DNA of 13,277 bases from Chloroflexota bacterium (GTDB lineage: Bacteria > Chloroflexota > UBA11872), in NCBI GenBank assembly GCA_028875175.1, contig JAPPFO010000037.1, forward strand, positions 1 to 13,277, written 5' to 3'. The notes under the pieces were generated by a model. The model saw only the letters and a program-made list of their open reading frames with translations, ran no database searches and was not told the DNA's origin. Made by a program: the position numbers and the translations under genes. Of the stretch, positions 6,807 through 13,277 are shown piece by piece; positions within the stretch are counted from its first letter, which is position 1, and every line of letters begins with the position of its first letter.

Positions 6807-8314
6807 TGCCTGCCGTCAATGTCCCGAAAGCTGAACCCGAAGAGTCGGGCGGCGCCGTGGATTCCGAATCGCAATCGAAACTCTCGATCAACCGGCAAGG
6901 AATGCAAGTCGTCCCACACCACTGGCACGCACGATCCTTGCGTCACGACGCGTGCAGGGGACACGGTGCTGATGGGGTCTCCTGCAAGGTCCAACACTTG
7001 CACGTCGATCCAGTTTCGACCCGGCAGCGCGTTGCCCCACGAGATCTCGAGCCCAACCCGCGTCGCCGAAGGCTTGAGTGGAATCGTCGTGACGGCGCCC
7101 GGCATTTCGCCGTCGGCTGTTTCGAGAGCCGCGAATCCATCCAAAGGAATCGTCGCGAGGCCGGTCTGCGCCGGATACACGCTGCCAGCGCTGCTCGTCC
7201 ACTCGCCCCTATTCTCGGAGGGCCAGTTTGTCCAGTGCTCGGGCTGGCCTGCGTAGAACAGCTGGATCTCGTGGTCACGTACCACCAGGTCACTCGATGT
7301 GACCAGGAAACCACCGTCCCAGTCACCGGGCCCGCCTCGCCGTACAAATGGCTGATTGGGCTGAACCCTCTGAAACCGCTCACCGTCACGGCTGACGGCC
7401 AGTCGAATGTCAGCCACATACACGGAGGTCAGCGGATCCAGCCAGCCGTACTCGTAGAGCATCACGTACAGACCCTTGTAGGGCAGAACTGAGATGAAGT
7501 GGATCTGGGACTCATCGCCCTCGTCAGGGTCAATGATTGGGTTCTGCGGTGAACGAGTCCAGGTCCAGGGGTCCGGGCCGTACAGCAGGGCGCCCTTTCG
7601 GATCGACCAGCCGCCGCGCCGTGCCGACATTTGGCCATAGGCTTTGTATCGGCGGTCAGGATTCGGGTCTTGCCGGTCATAGAGAAGCTGGTGCGCGTCG
7701 AACCAGGCGAGGGGATCCGGGAGCTGTCGCCGCGAACCATCGGCGGCCGGGGGCGTCGAGATGCTGGGAGCGCCCTCGCGCGTGAAGCCCAATCCATCGG
7801 GCGAATTCCAAATCTCCCGGTCACCGTTCTCGTCGCGTAGCAGCAACTTGTAGCGTCGCGAGGGGTCGGTTTCACCTGGGTCCTTCAGCGCCGGACCATT
7901 GGTGCGTCTGCCCGGGAGAAATGCGATCAGGTTGTTGTCGCGCGAGCCGCCGTATTTGTGCACGCCGACGTTGGGCTTTTCCCAGGTCGATCCGTCCGGG
8001 CTAACGGCGTAGCCCACGCGCGGGATCTGCAGGCCGGCCTCGGCGACGTCCATGCCCATGTACCAGGCCTTGTAGTGCCCATCCTCGGCATCCCACATCA
8101 CTGTGCCCTGCCAGGGACTGGCTTGCAGTGAGTCCCAAGTTCCGAGCGGCCCGGTGCGGATGACCGGATTGGCGGGGTGCTTGACGGCGGGATGCACGAC
8201 TTGCCGCACGCGCTGCATATCGTCGACTTCGAGCAGGTCGAGGAAAAGAATCGAGTGGCCGACCTCGACCACAAGCTCGACGGCCGTGGGGTATGGCGAA
8301 GCCACGTGAGGCAA
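6803..8314 (-). CDS. Five-bladed beta-propeller protein, glycoside hydrolase family 32/43-like
   Basis: The 503-residue protein carries repeated blade motifs of the type Y-K-A-W-Y and A-x-S-x-DG-x-x-W: DGHYKAWYMG (78-87), VGYAVSPDGSTWEKP (100-114), then RYKLLLRDENG, RRYKAYGQM, GLYVMLYEYGW, LAVSRDGERFQRV and IQLFYAG. This pattern is typical of the five-bladed propellers of glycosidases and phosphorylases (GH32, GH43, GH68, GH130 types). The last 130 residues or so look like a beta-sandwich. No signal peptide is seen, so it should act in the cytoplasm on an imported sugar. The TTG at 8314 begins the frame 8 bp after the upstream sulfatase stop, but has no clear ribosome binding site; GTG at 8305 is an alternative, and conserved sequence begins near residue 21. 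Catalytic acids cannot be assigned by eye, so glycosidase activity is an inference from fold and context. Confidence 0.78.
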   Translation of the reverse strand: MPHVASPYPTAVELVVEVGHSILFLDLLEVDDMQRVRQVVHPAVKHPANPVIRTGPLGTWDSLQASPWQGTVMWDAEDGHYKAWYMGMDVAEAGLQIPRVGYAVSPDGSTWEKPNVGVHKYGGSRDNNLIAFLPGRRTNGPALKDPGETDPSRRYKLLLRDENGDREIWNSPDGLGFTREGAPSISTPPAADGSRRQLPDPLAWFDAHQLLYDRQDPNPDRRYKAYGQMSARRGGWSIRKGALLYGPDPWTWTRSPQNPIIDPDEGDESQIHFISVLPYKGLYVMLYEYGWLDPLTSVYVADIRLAVSRDGERFQRVQPNQPFVRRGGPGDWDGGFLVTSSDLVVRDHEIQLFYAGQPEHWTNWPSENRGEWTSSAGSVYPAQTGLATIPLDGFAALETADGEMPGAVTTIPLKPSATRVGLEISWGNALPGRNWIDVQVLDLAGDPISTVSPARVVTQGSCVPVVWDDLHSLPVDREFRLRFGIHGAARLFGFSFRDIDGRQ

Positions 8315-8322
8315 GCGACTAT

Positions 8323-9801
8323 CTAGACGGCGGGCAGCGGTGCCGTGTCGTCGACCGTGGCCTGCCAGGCCCGGATGCGATCCAGTAAGTCGGCAATTCG
8401 TGCGCGCTGGTCGGGATTGTTGAACCGGTTCGTCAGTTCATGGGGATCCGTGTTGAGGTCGAATAGCTCCGACTGATCCGTGGCGCTGGCGTTCAACTTC
8501 CAGCCGTCGTGGCTGAGGATGGAGCGCCAGGGGTCGGATTCCACCCGGTGCGCTTCAGGCGGCGCGTCCGGCGGCCAGACGCAGGAGTTGTGGCTGCCAT
8601 TCCACTCGACGATCACGTCGTTGGTGGACAGGTCGGCGTTGCCCTCGAACACGTCTGCCCGACTGATGCCCTGGACCTCGGTTGGGGCACCCAGGCCCAT
8701 CAAATCCATGAGCGTCGGAAGCAGGTCCACCAGGCTCATGGCGCCGTCGATCCGTCGTCCGTTGTCTGGTAGCCAGGGCACGCGCAGCAGCAGTGGCACG
8801 CGCATAGCCTCTTCGTAGAGCGTGCACTTCGCCAAAATGTTGTGGTCGCCCATCATGTCGCCGTGGTCCGACGTGAATACGACGATGGTTCGATCCGCCT
8901 GTCCGGAGTCATGAAGGGCCTGGAGGATGCGTCCCACGGCGCGGTCGACGAGAGTCACGAGCCCCCAGTAATTCCGCCGCACCCTGCGCCAGGAAGCTTC
9001 GTCCTTTAGATCAAACCCTCGCCAGTCCGTGCTGCCGTAGTAGGCGGCCAGCGCCCGATGGATCAGCGAAACGTCGCTGTCCGGCGGTCGCAGAAAGGCC
9101 GGTCCGGTCTCTAGGTTTGCCGGGTCGTGCAACTCGTTGAGCGGCCCGTCGAAGGGCATGTGCGGCTCGAGGAAGTTGACATAATGCACCCACGGGGTGT
9201 CCGCGTGGGCACGAATGAACTCGGCCGAACGTTCGCCCAGAAAGCTGGCCTTCGTGTACGGCACCGGCATCTCGGCGGCGTACTGCCGGGAAAATGTCCG
9301 CAACGTACCGGTGTCCGCCGATGAGTCACCGCGCTGAGACTTTCCTGAATCCGGCTCAAACCCCTGCTCGACCAGGAAGTGGTGATAGTCGCTGAGACGC
9401 TGAGCCTCTACTGGATTTGTGTAGTGCTCCCGGTAACCATCTTCGATTCCAACGAACTCCGAAAACCCGCGCTGCGCTATGAGTTCGCTGCCCAGGTGCC
9501 ATTTGCCGTAGTAGGTGCAGGTGTAGTCGTCCGGTACACGCTCCGCCAGCGTCAGGTGATCAGGCCGTAGCGGATCGTTGTTCTCAAGGCAGCCTGTGGT
9601 GTGGGGGTAGTAGCCGGTCATGATCGACGAGCGCGAGGGCGTGCAGACCGGCTGTGTGCAATATGCGCGGTCGACGACAAAGCTCTGCTCGGCCAGGCGA
9701 TTCAGGTTTGGCGCCTGAATGGTCTGGTTGCCGTAGCAGGCCAGCGTGTCGTCCCGTTGTTCGTCCGTGAAGATGAACAGCAGATTGGGCTTCTCAACCA
9801 C
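8323..9801 (-). CDS. Sulfatase, S1 (formylglycine-dependent) family
   Basis: The 492-residue enzyme has a complete active-site set: FTDEQRDD with Asp13, CTPSRSSIMTG starting at Cys53 (the formylglycine site), GKWHLG with Lys100 and His102, LEPHMPF with His214, SDHGDMMGDH with Asp312 and His313, and Lys325 followed by the YEE-x-x-RVP motif. It is expected to cleave sulfate esters of a sugar or other small substrate. It lacks a signal peptide and should be cytoplasmic. The start is GTG at 9801, strongly supported by the Shine-Dalgarno sequence GGGAGGT at 9813-9807 on the minus strand, five bases away. It leads a tight run with the beta-propeller gene (8-bp gap) and the Thr-type sulfatase-fold gene (ATGA overlap), which suggests one transcript and a shared substrate. 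The C-terminal part (SELFDLNTDPHELTN) is the usual sulfatase C-terminal subdomain. Confidence 0.94.
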   Translation of the reverse strand: MVEKPNLLFIFTDEQRDDTLACYGNQTIQAPNLNRLAEQSFVVDRAYCTQPVCTPSRSSIMTGYYPHTTGCLENNDPLRPDHLTLAERVPDDYTCTYYGKWHLGSELIAQRGFSEFVGIEDGYREHYTNPVEAQRLSDYHHFLVEQGFEPDSGKSQRGDSSADTGTLRTFSRQYAAEMPVPYTKASFLGERSAEFIRAHADTPWVHYVNFLEPHMPFDGPLNELHDPANLETGPAFLRPPDSDVSLIHRALAAYYGSTDWRGFDLKDEASWRRVRRNYWGLVTLVDRAVGRILQALHDSGQADRTIVVFTSDHGDMMGDHNILAKCTLYEEAMRVPLLLRVPWLPDNGRRIDGAMSLVDLLPTLMDLMGLGAPTEVQGISRADVFEGNADLSTNDVIVEWNGSHNSCVWPPDAPPEAHRVESDPWRSILSHDGWKLNASATDQSELFDLNTDPHELTNRFNNPDQRARIADLLDRIRAWQATVDDTAPLPAV

Positions 9802-9895
9802 TGTGGACCTCCCGCCGCGAATCCTCTACGCGAGGCGCATCAAGGCTACCTGTCACTGGATTGCCGCCGAACGCTCGGCCGGTCAGGGGCGAAAC

Positions 9896-10141
9896 TCAGC
9901 TTCCCCCGGATGCCTGCGGAGTCGTCTGAGCGCCTTGAGTGTTCTGTTTTTGCTGCCATTGCTCCCGCAGTCGGGCGTGTTCCTCGTTAGACAGATATCG
10001 CCCGCTTTCGGAGCTCGTCCTGGGAAACGAGTAATCCTCGAAGGCGCTCTTGGAGTCGCCGCAACCTGCGAGCAGTAGCACGGCAGCAACAACACCGGCT
10101 CCAAGCGAAAGGCGCACCCCAACGCGCTGGCCCATGGTCAT
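9896..10141 (-). CDS. Small predicted lipoprotein of unknown function
   Basis: The gene encodes 81 residues: a short basic start, a hydrophobic segment (about 11-25) and the lipobox LAGC with Cys27 as the lipidation site, followed by a polar, charged tail rich in Ser, Glu and Gln (SNEEHARLREQWQQKQ at about 51-66). The mature part has only about 55 residues and no motif I recognise. It lies between the substrate-binding lipoprotein (88 bp upstream) and the sulfatase run (94 bp downstream) on the same strand, so co-expression is possible. A hairpin with a 5-bp stem (9866-9870 with 9875-9879) follows its stop by about 17 bases. Start uncertain: ATG at 10141, or ATG at 10135 two codons in; a longer frame upstream to 10306 runs through a strong hairpin and the end of the previous gene and is unlikely. 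Confidence 0.6.
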   Translation of the reverse strand: MTMGQRVGVRLSLGAGVVAAVLLLAGCGDSKSAFEDYSFPRTSSESGRYLSNEEHARLREQWQQKQNTQGAQTTPQASGGS

Positions 10142-10183
10142 GCGTCGCTTCAGTGGCGCTCTGGCTCGGCACGGCCGCCGTGA

Positions 10184-10213
10184 GCAGGCGCGGACCAGAC
10201 CGTCCGCGCCTGC
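10184..10213 (-). terminator. Strong 12-bp hairpin downstream of the binding-protein gene
   Basis: A perfect 12-base inverted repeat, gcaggcgcggac at 10184-10195 and its complement at 10202-10213, encloses a 6-base loop. It begins 16 bases after the TAA of the substrate-binding protein gene on the minus strand. No clear T-run follows it, so it may be an intrinsic terminator of atypical form or a 3' stabilising structure. Either would keep the binding-protein mRNA in excess over the downstream lipoprotein and sulfatase genes, as is common for ABC binding proteins. Confidence 0.6.
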
Positions 10214-10229
10214 ACGGTGGTTCATCCGC

Positions 10230-11852
10230 TTAGATCCAGCCGCGACTGCGCATCTCCTCAATCTGCAGCGCCTGGTTGGCCTCGGCGGCTGTCTTGACGT
10301 TCCCAATCATCCCTTCCAGCGTCACCTCGCCGAGCATGTAGCGTTGCTCAAGTCCGATCCAACTCTGGTACCACTCGCCCCAGTTGGGCATGCGGTACTG
10401 GCGATGCCGGTTCTCGGTGCCGTCGGCGTACTGCTTGAGGTAATGCATGTTGTTCGGCGGGCCGGCTTGCGCTTCCGCCGTCTCGAGGGCCGGGCGCCAC
10501 ATTGGCAGATGGCCGCGGTCGACGCCGGCCACGCGGTGTTGCACCTCGGTGCCGAAGTACAGGCACACCTCGGTTGTCTCTTCCACGTTGCCTCGCGCCT
10601 CGGCGCCGCTGGTCACGGCATGGAACTGGCAGGACCAGAAAGTGCCCGACCTGCCCGTCGCTGGATTGACGGGCACAGGTGCCAGCGACCAATCGAAGCG
10701 ATCCTTGATCTGAATGAGGGGGCGCGCCGTCTGCCGAACCCGCTCGGTGAGGTAGTACGCCTGGATGCCTGCCGTGAACGGCGTGCTGAACTCGCCGCGA
10801 ACCTCGCGAATCTCGGCAATGGGCACGGCGACCTCGTGCTCGAACACCGCGTCGTGGATGAACTGGATTCCGGCATCGCCACCGTTGTCGTACATCGTGA
10901 ATTCGGTGTCGTCGTAGCTGCGGAAATACTCCTCGTTGCCCGACCAAATCAGCGGGTGCCAGGAGTACCAGTTACCGCCTCCATCGAGACCCCACAGGCC
11001 CTGCTCAGGATCGGTGGTCTTCTGCGCGTTTTCTAGAAGGTCGTCCCAGGTCCAGCTGTCGTCCGGGTGACCCGCGCCTAATTCATCCACCAGGGTTTGG
11101 TTATAGATGAACCCGCTGATTCCGCCTTGATAGGTGATTCCGTATTGATTGCCGTGCAGGCTGGTCGGCGGCGGAAACCTGTGATCGTCGTCGTGCCCGT
11201 TGTCGGTCCAGAGGTTGGGGATGTAGTAGTACTCATCCTCGTTCCAACCATCCAGCTTCGACAGGACGTCATTGAGCTGGAGCACCGTGTGGTCGTCACG
11301 CCAGGCGTTGAAGAGGTGGCCGTCCCACAGGACCATCTCCGGCAAGGTTCCGGCCGCGGCTCGGATGGAGAGCGTGTCCCAATAGCCCCCGCCGACCGGC
11401 TCAACCAGCACCTTCACGTCGGGTCGTCGGGTGGCCCAATTGTCAACCGCCCATTGCACCGCCGCGCCGCGCGGGCCGGACGTGTGGTCGGTTGCAAACG
11501 TGAGGACTACGGGCGGGCGTTGCGCCTCGACTTCCACGACCTTTTCGACGACTTTCTCAACAACCTTCTCAACCTCGACAACTTCCTTGACAACCTCAGT
11601 GACGACCTTCTCGACCTGAACTTCCTGGACCTGAACCTCAACCTGCGTCTGCGTCACGATCTTTTCGACCGGAACTTCCTTGACTTCGGTCCGCGTCACG
11701 ATGGTCTCAACCGGGACTTCCTTGACTACTACCTTTTCGACCGGGACTTCCTTGGTTACGATCTGGGTTTCTCCGCAGGCCGCCAGCACCGCCGCTCCAC
11801 TGGCACCGAGTCCTCCAAGACCCAGCGCTCGCAGGATCTGTCGTCGCGTCAT
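10230..11852 (-). CDS. ABC-transporter extracellular substrate-binding lipoprotein (family 1 type, Tat signal)
   Basis: The 540-residue protein begins MTRRQILRALGLGG, a twin-arginine signal, and continues to the lipobox LAAC (Cys26). It should be exported folded and tethered to the outside of the membrane. Residues 31-109 are a Val/Glu/Lys repeat linker. The rest (about 115-540) looks like a family 1 sugar-type binding protein: VVLTFATDHTSGPRGAAVQW, LPEMVLWDGHLFNAW, a Trp/Tyr-rich middle (DDSWTWDDLLENA, GGGNWYSWHPLIW) and a C-terminal stretch with NMHYLKQYADG. Such proteins deliver oligosaccharides or related solutes to an ABC permease; no permease gene is present in the window. The start at 11852 is preferred over ATG at 11879 because AGGGAGG lies six bases ahead of it. 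The neighbouring sulfatases suggest a sulfated ligand, which is inference. Confidence 0.9.
   Translation of the reverse strand: MTRRQILRALGLGGLGASGAAVLAACGETQIVTKEVPVEKVVVKEVPVETIVTRTEVKEVPVEKIVTQTQVEVQVQEVQVEKVVTEVVKEVVEVEKVVEKVVEKVVEVEAQRPPVVLTFATDHTSGPRGAAVQWAVDNWATRRPDVKVLVEPVGGGYWDTLSIRAAAGTLPEMVLWDGHLFNAWRDDHTVLQLNDVLSKLDGWNEDEYYYIPNLWTDNGHDDDHRFPPPTSLHGNQYGITYQGGISGFIYNQTLVDELGAGHPDDSWTWDDLLENAQKTTDPEQGLWGLDGGGNWYSWHPLIWSGNEEYFRSYDDTEFTMYDNGGDAGIQFIHDAVFEHEVAVPIAEIREVRGEFSTPFTAGIQAYYLTERVRQTARPLIQIKDRFDWSLAPVPVNPATGRSGTFWSCQFHAVTSGAEARGNVEETTEVCLYFGTEVQHRVAGVDRGHLPMWRPALETAEAQAGPPNNMHYLKQYADGTENRHRQYRMPNWGEWYQSWIGLEQRYMLGEVTLEGMIGNVKTAAEANQALQIEEMRSRGWI
11526..11762 (-). repeat. Val/Glu/Lys repeat linker in the binding protein
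   Basis: This stretch encodes residues 31-109 of the binding protein, a chain of degenerate 7-11-residue units such as TKEVPVEKVV, VKEVPVETIV, VKEVPVEKIV and then KVVEKVVEKVVEVE. At the DNA level the units are near-repeats of gaccttttcgac and gacttcctt types on the plus strand. The alternating valines and charges would form an extended strand or coiled stalk that holds the ligand-binding domain away from the membrane. Such linkers are a recurring trait of Chloroflexota binding lipoproteins, as known from family experience. Unit number can vary by slippage. Confidence 0.85.
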
Positions 11853-12008
11853 CGATCCCCTCCCTAGTTGTGCCCGCATACTTCTCGCCTTGGAAGTACG
11901 CTAGGCCCGAACCATCCACACGCTACGTCCAGCAGGGCGAGGCGTCAATGCGGGCAATGGCTCGATTCTGATGACGCGCTTAGTCCCGGCGGACCTGGGA
12001 GTCGTACC
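11853..12008. promoter_or_regulatory. Divergent intergenic region between the binding-protein gene and a sulfatase
   Basis: The 156-bp region separates two outward-facing transcription units and should hold promoters for both. No convincing -35/-10 pair was found by eye. A 6-bp inverted repeat (tacttc at 11879-11884, gaagta at 11893-11898, 8-base spacer) lies 27 bp upstream of the binding-protein start and could be an operator or a leader hairpin. No regulator gene is in the window to pair with it. Confidence 0.4.
11857..11865 (-). promoter_or_regulatory. Ribosome binding site that sets the start of the binding-protein gene
   Basis: On the minus strand the sequence AGGGAGGGG stands at 11865-11857, with four to six bases between its core and the ATG at 11852. 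It is the best Shine-Dalgarno match in the window. It falls inside the frame that would extend to the ATG at 11879, so it argues for the shorter protein starting with the twin-arginine signal. Confidence 0.75.
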
Positions 12009-13277
12009 GTGGAGCCTCAGCGCCCCAACCTCTTGATCATCCTTTGCGACCAGCTGGACGCCAGCTACCTGGGCGCCTATGGCAACCAGGTGGCGCAGAC
12101 GCCCCACATTGACCGGCTGGCGGCCGACGGCCTGACGCTTAACCGTGCGTACGTTCCGCTCCCCCAGTGCTCGCCGGCCCGAGCCTCGATGTTCACCGGG
12201 CTGTATCCGCACCAGCACCACCTGCTCTGCGTGCCTCGATCTGGCCAGGACGAGCGCTTCGGCACGGTTTTCCAACGGGCCGTTCTGCCCGAGTCCGTGC
12301 CGTCATTGGGTCAGGCCTTCCGAGACGCCGGTTACCGAATGGGTTACACCGGCCCCTGGCACATGGGCAACGACGAGATTCCGCATCACGGCTGGGAAGA
12401 GCACTGGCGAACGTACCGCTATTGGAAAAACGGCCGCGACTACTACATCCAGCACCTCGAGCGGCATGGTCTGGCCGACCTGTTCAAGCGAGAGCACCAG
12501 GTGTTCGGATTCAGTGAGGGCACGAAGTCCGGTGTGGTGCCCTCGGGGCCGTCTGCGATTCCAGTCGAGCACGCGCGTACCTCGTGGGCCGTTGACGAGA
12601 CCATCAGCTTCATCGATGGCCGCGACCAGCGGCCATGGGCGTTCACGTTGTCAATCAAGGACCCGCATCCACCCGTCATCTCACCGGGTGACTTCGCGGA
12701 TCGCATCGACCCTGCCGATGTCGACCTTCCGCCCACGCTCGACGAGGACTTCCAAGGCAAGTCCGACGCCTACCAGCGCAGCCTCACCCATCGCTGGGTA
12801 CGGAACATGTCGGAGTCAGATTGGCGTCGATTCATCGCTCACTACCATGGGCTGAACGCCCACATCGATACCGAGGTCGGGCGGCTGTTCGCGTACCTGG
12901 ACGCGCAAGGACTGCGTGACAACACGCTGATTGTGTTCCTGTCGGACCACGGCGAAATGATGGGCGCCCATCGCATGGCCGGCAAGGGTCCCGCGATGTT
13001 CGAGCAGTCGATCGGGATCCCTCTGATCATGCGCTGGCCGGCCGAGATTCCCGCGGGGCGGCAAACCGACGCCCTGTTCAATACCGTGGACCTGCCCGCC
13101 ACTCTCGGGGCCTTGTGCGGCGTTCCGATCTGTGCCGGCGCCGGGATTGATCAGAGCGAAATGGTTCTCGGCGAGGGCCCTGGACCGCGTCACATCGTTT
13201 TCAGCGAGTTCTACATCGAAGCCGGTCTGCGCGACGACCTGATGTTCGTCAAGACCGCCGTCACCGACCGCTGGAAG
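12009..13277 (+). CDS. Sulfatase, S1 family, C-terminus cut by the window end
   Basis: The first 423 codons of a sulfatase run in frame to the last base, so the gene continues outside. The start is GTG at 12009 with GGGAG at 11997-12001, seven bases upstream. Visible motifs: ILCDQLDASYLGAYGNQ with Asp14; CSPARASMFTG starting at Cys54, the formylglycine site; KDPHPP with His220; LSDHGEMMGAH with Asp313 and His314; and Lys326 before FEQS-x-x-IPLIMRWP. The usual GKWHLG is GPWHMG here, so the active-site lysine is replaced by Pro116 while His118 is kept. No signal peptide is present, so the protein should be cytoplasmic. It is transcribed divergently from the binding-protein gene and could share control with it. 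Whether Pro116 alters substrate choice or lowers activity cannot be told from sequence alone. Substrate unknown. Confidence 0.9.
   Translation, partial: MEPQRPNLLIILCDQLDASYLGAYGNQVAQTPHIDRLAADGLTLNRAYVPLPQCSPARASMFTGLYPHQHHLLCVPRSGQDERFGTVFQRAVLPESVPSLGQAFRDAGYRMGYTGPWHMGNDEIPHHGWEEHWRTYRYWKNGRDYYIQHLERHGLADLFKREHQVFGFSEGTKSGVVPSGPSAIPVEHARTSWAVDETISFIDGRDQRPWAFTLSIKDPHPPVISPGDFADRIDPADVDLPPTLDEDFQGKSDAYQRSLTHRWVRNMSESDWRRFIAHYHGLNAHIDTEVGRLFAYLDAQGLRDNTLIVFLSDHGEMMGAHRMAGKGPAMFEQSIGIPLIMRWPAEIPAGRQTDALFNTVDLPATLGALCGVPICAGAGIDQSEMVLGEGPGPRHIVFSEFYIEAGLRDDLMFVKTAVTDRWK

Noticed and set aside
10142..10306. Longer start for the small lipoprotein
   Set aside because: It would run through the strong hairpin and into the end of the binding-protein gene, and would place a highly basic segment before the signal sequence.
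1..13277. tRNA, rRNA, CRISPR arrays and intact insertion sequences
   Set aside because: No clover-leaf pattern, regularly spaced repeat or transposase motif was found on either strand by eye.

Overview
The window looks like a chromosomal segment of a GC-rich, probably aerobic bacterium, most likely of the phylum Chloroflexota. The strongest hint is the substrate-binding lipoprotein, which has a long Val/Glu/Lys repeat linker behind a twin-arginine lipoprotein signal, a pattern familiar from Chloroflexota ABC-transporter proteins. A haem A synthase with Bacillus-type cysteine pairs agrees with this. The phylum assignment is inference; the window holds no rRNA or other marker.

Layout. (1) 1-1219, plus: an MFS transporter. 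(2) 1250-3224, minus: a compact respiratory unit with a 66-residue membrane hairpin resembling the N-terminus of cytochrome c oxidase subunit II, then haem A synthase (ctaA), then haem O synthase (ctaB); ctaA and ctaB overlap by ATGA. (3) 3225-4018: about 800 bp with no intact gene, but with a decayed, frameshifted sulfatase fragment at about 3424-3600. (4) 4019-5413, plus: a complete sulfatase. (5) 11852 down to 5445, minus: a binding lipoprotein, a small unknown lipoprotein, a sulfatase, a five-bladed beta-propeller protein resembling glycoside hydrolases, and a sulfatase-fold protein with threonine in place of the catalytic cysteine. (6) 12009 to the right edge, plus: a further sulfatase, divergent from the binding protein and cut by the window end.

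From 3.4 kb onward the window is therefore a sulfatase-rich catabolic island: three readable sulfatases with Cys nucleophile motifs, one Thr variant and one relic within about 10 kb. None of the readable enzymes has a signal peptide, whereas the binding protein is exported and lipid-anchored. The simplest reading is capture of a small sulfated compound or glycan fragment outside the cell, import (permeases not in the window), then desulfation and glycosidic cleavage in the cytoplasm. The Thr variant may act on a different ester, such as a phosphodiester. Substrate and pathway are inferred from gene content only.
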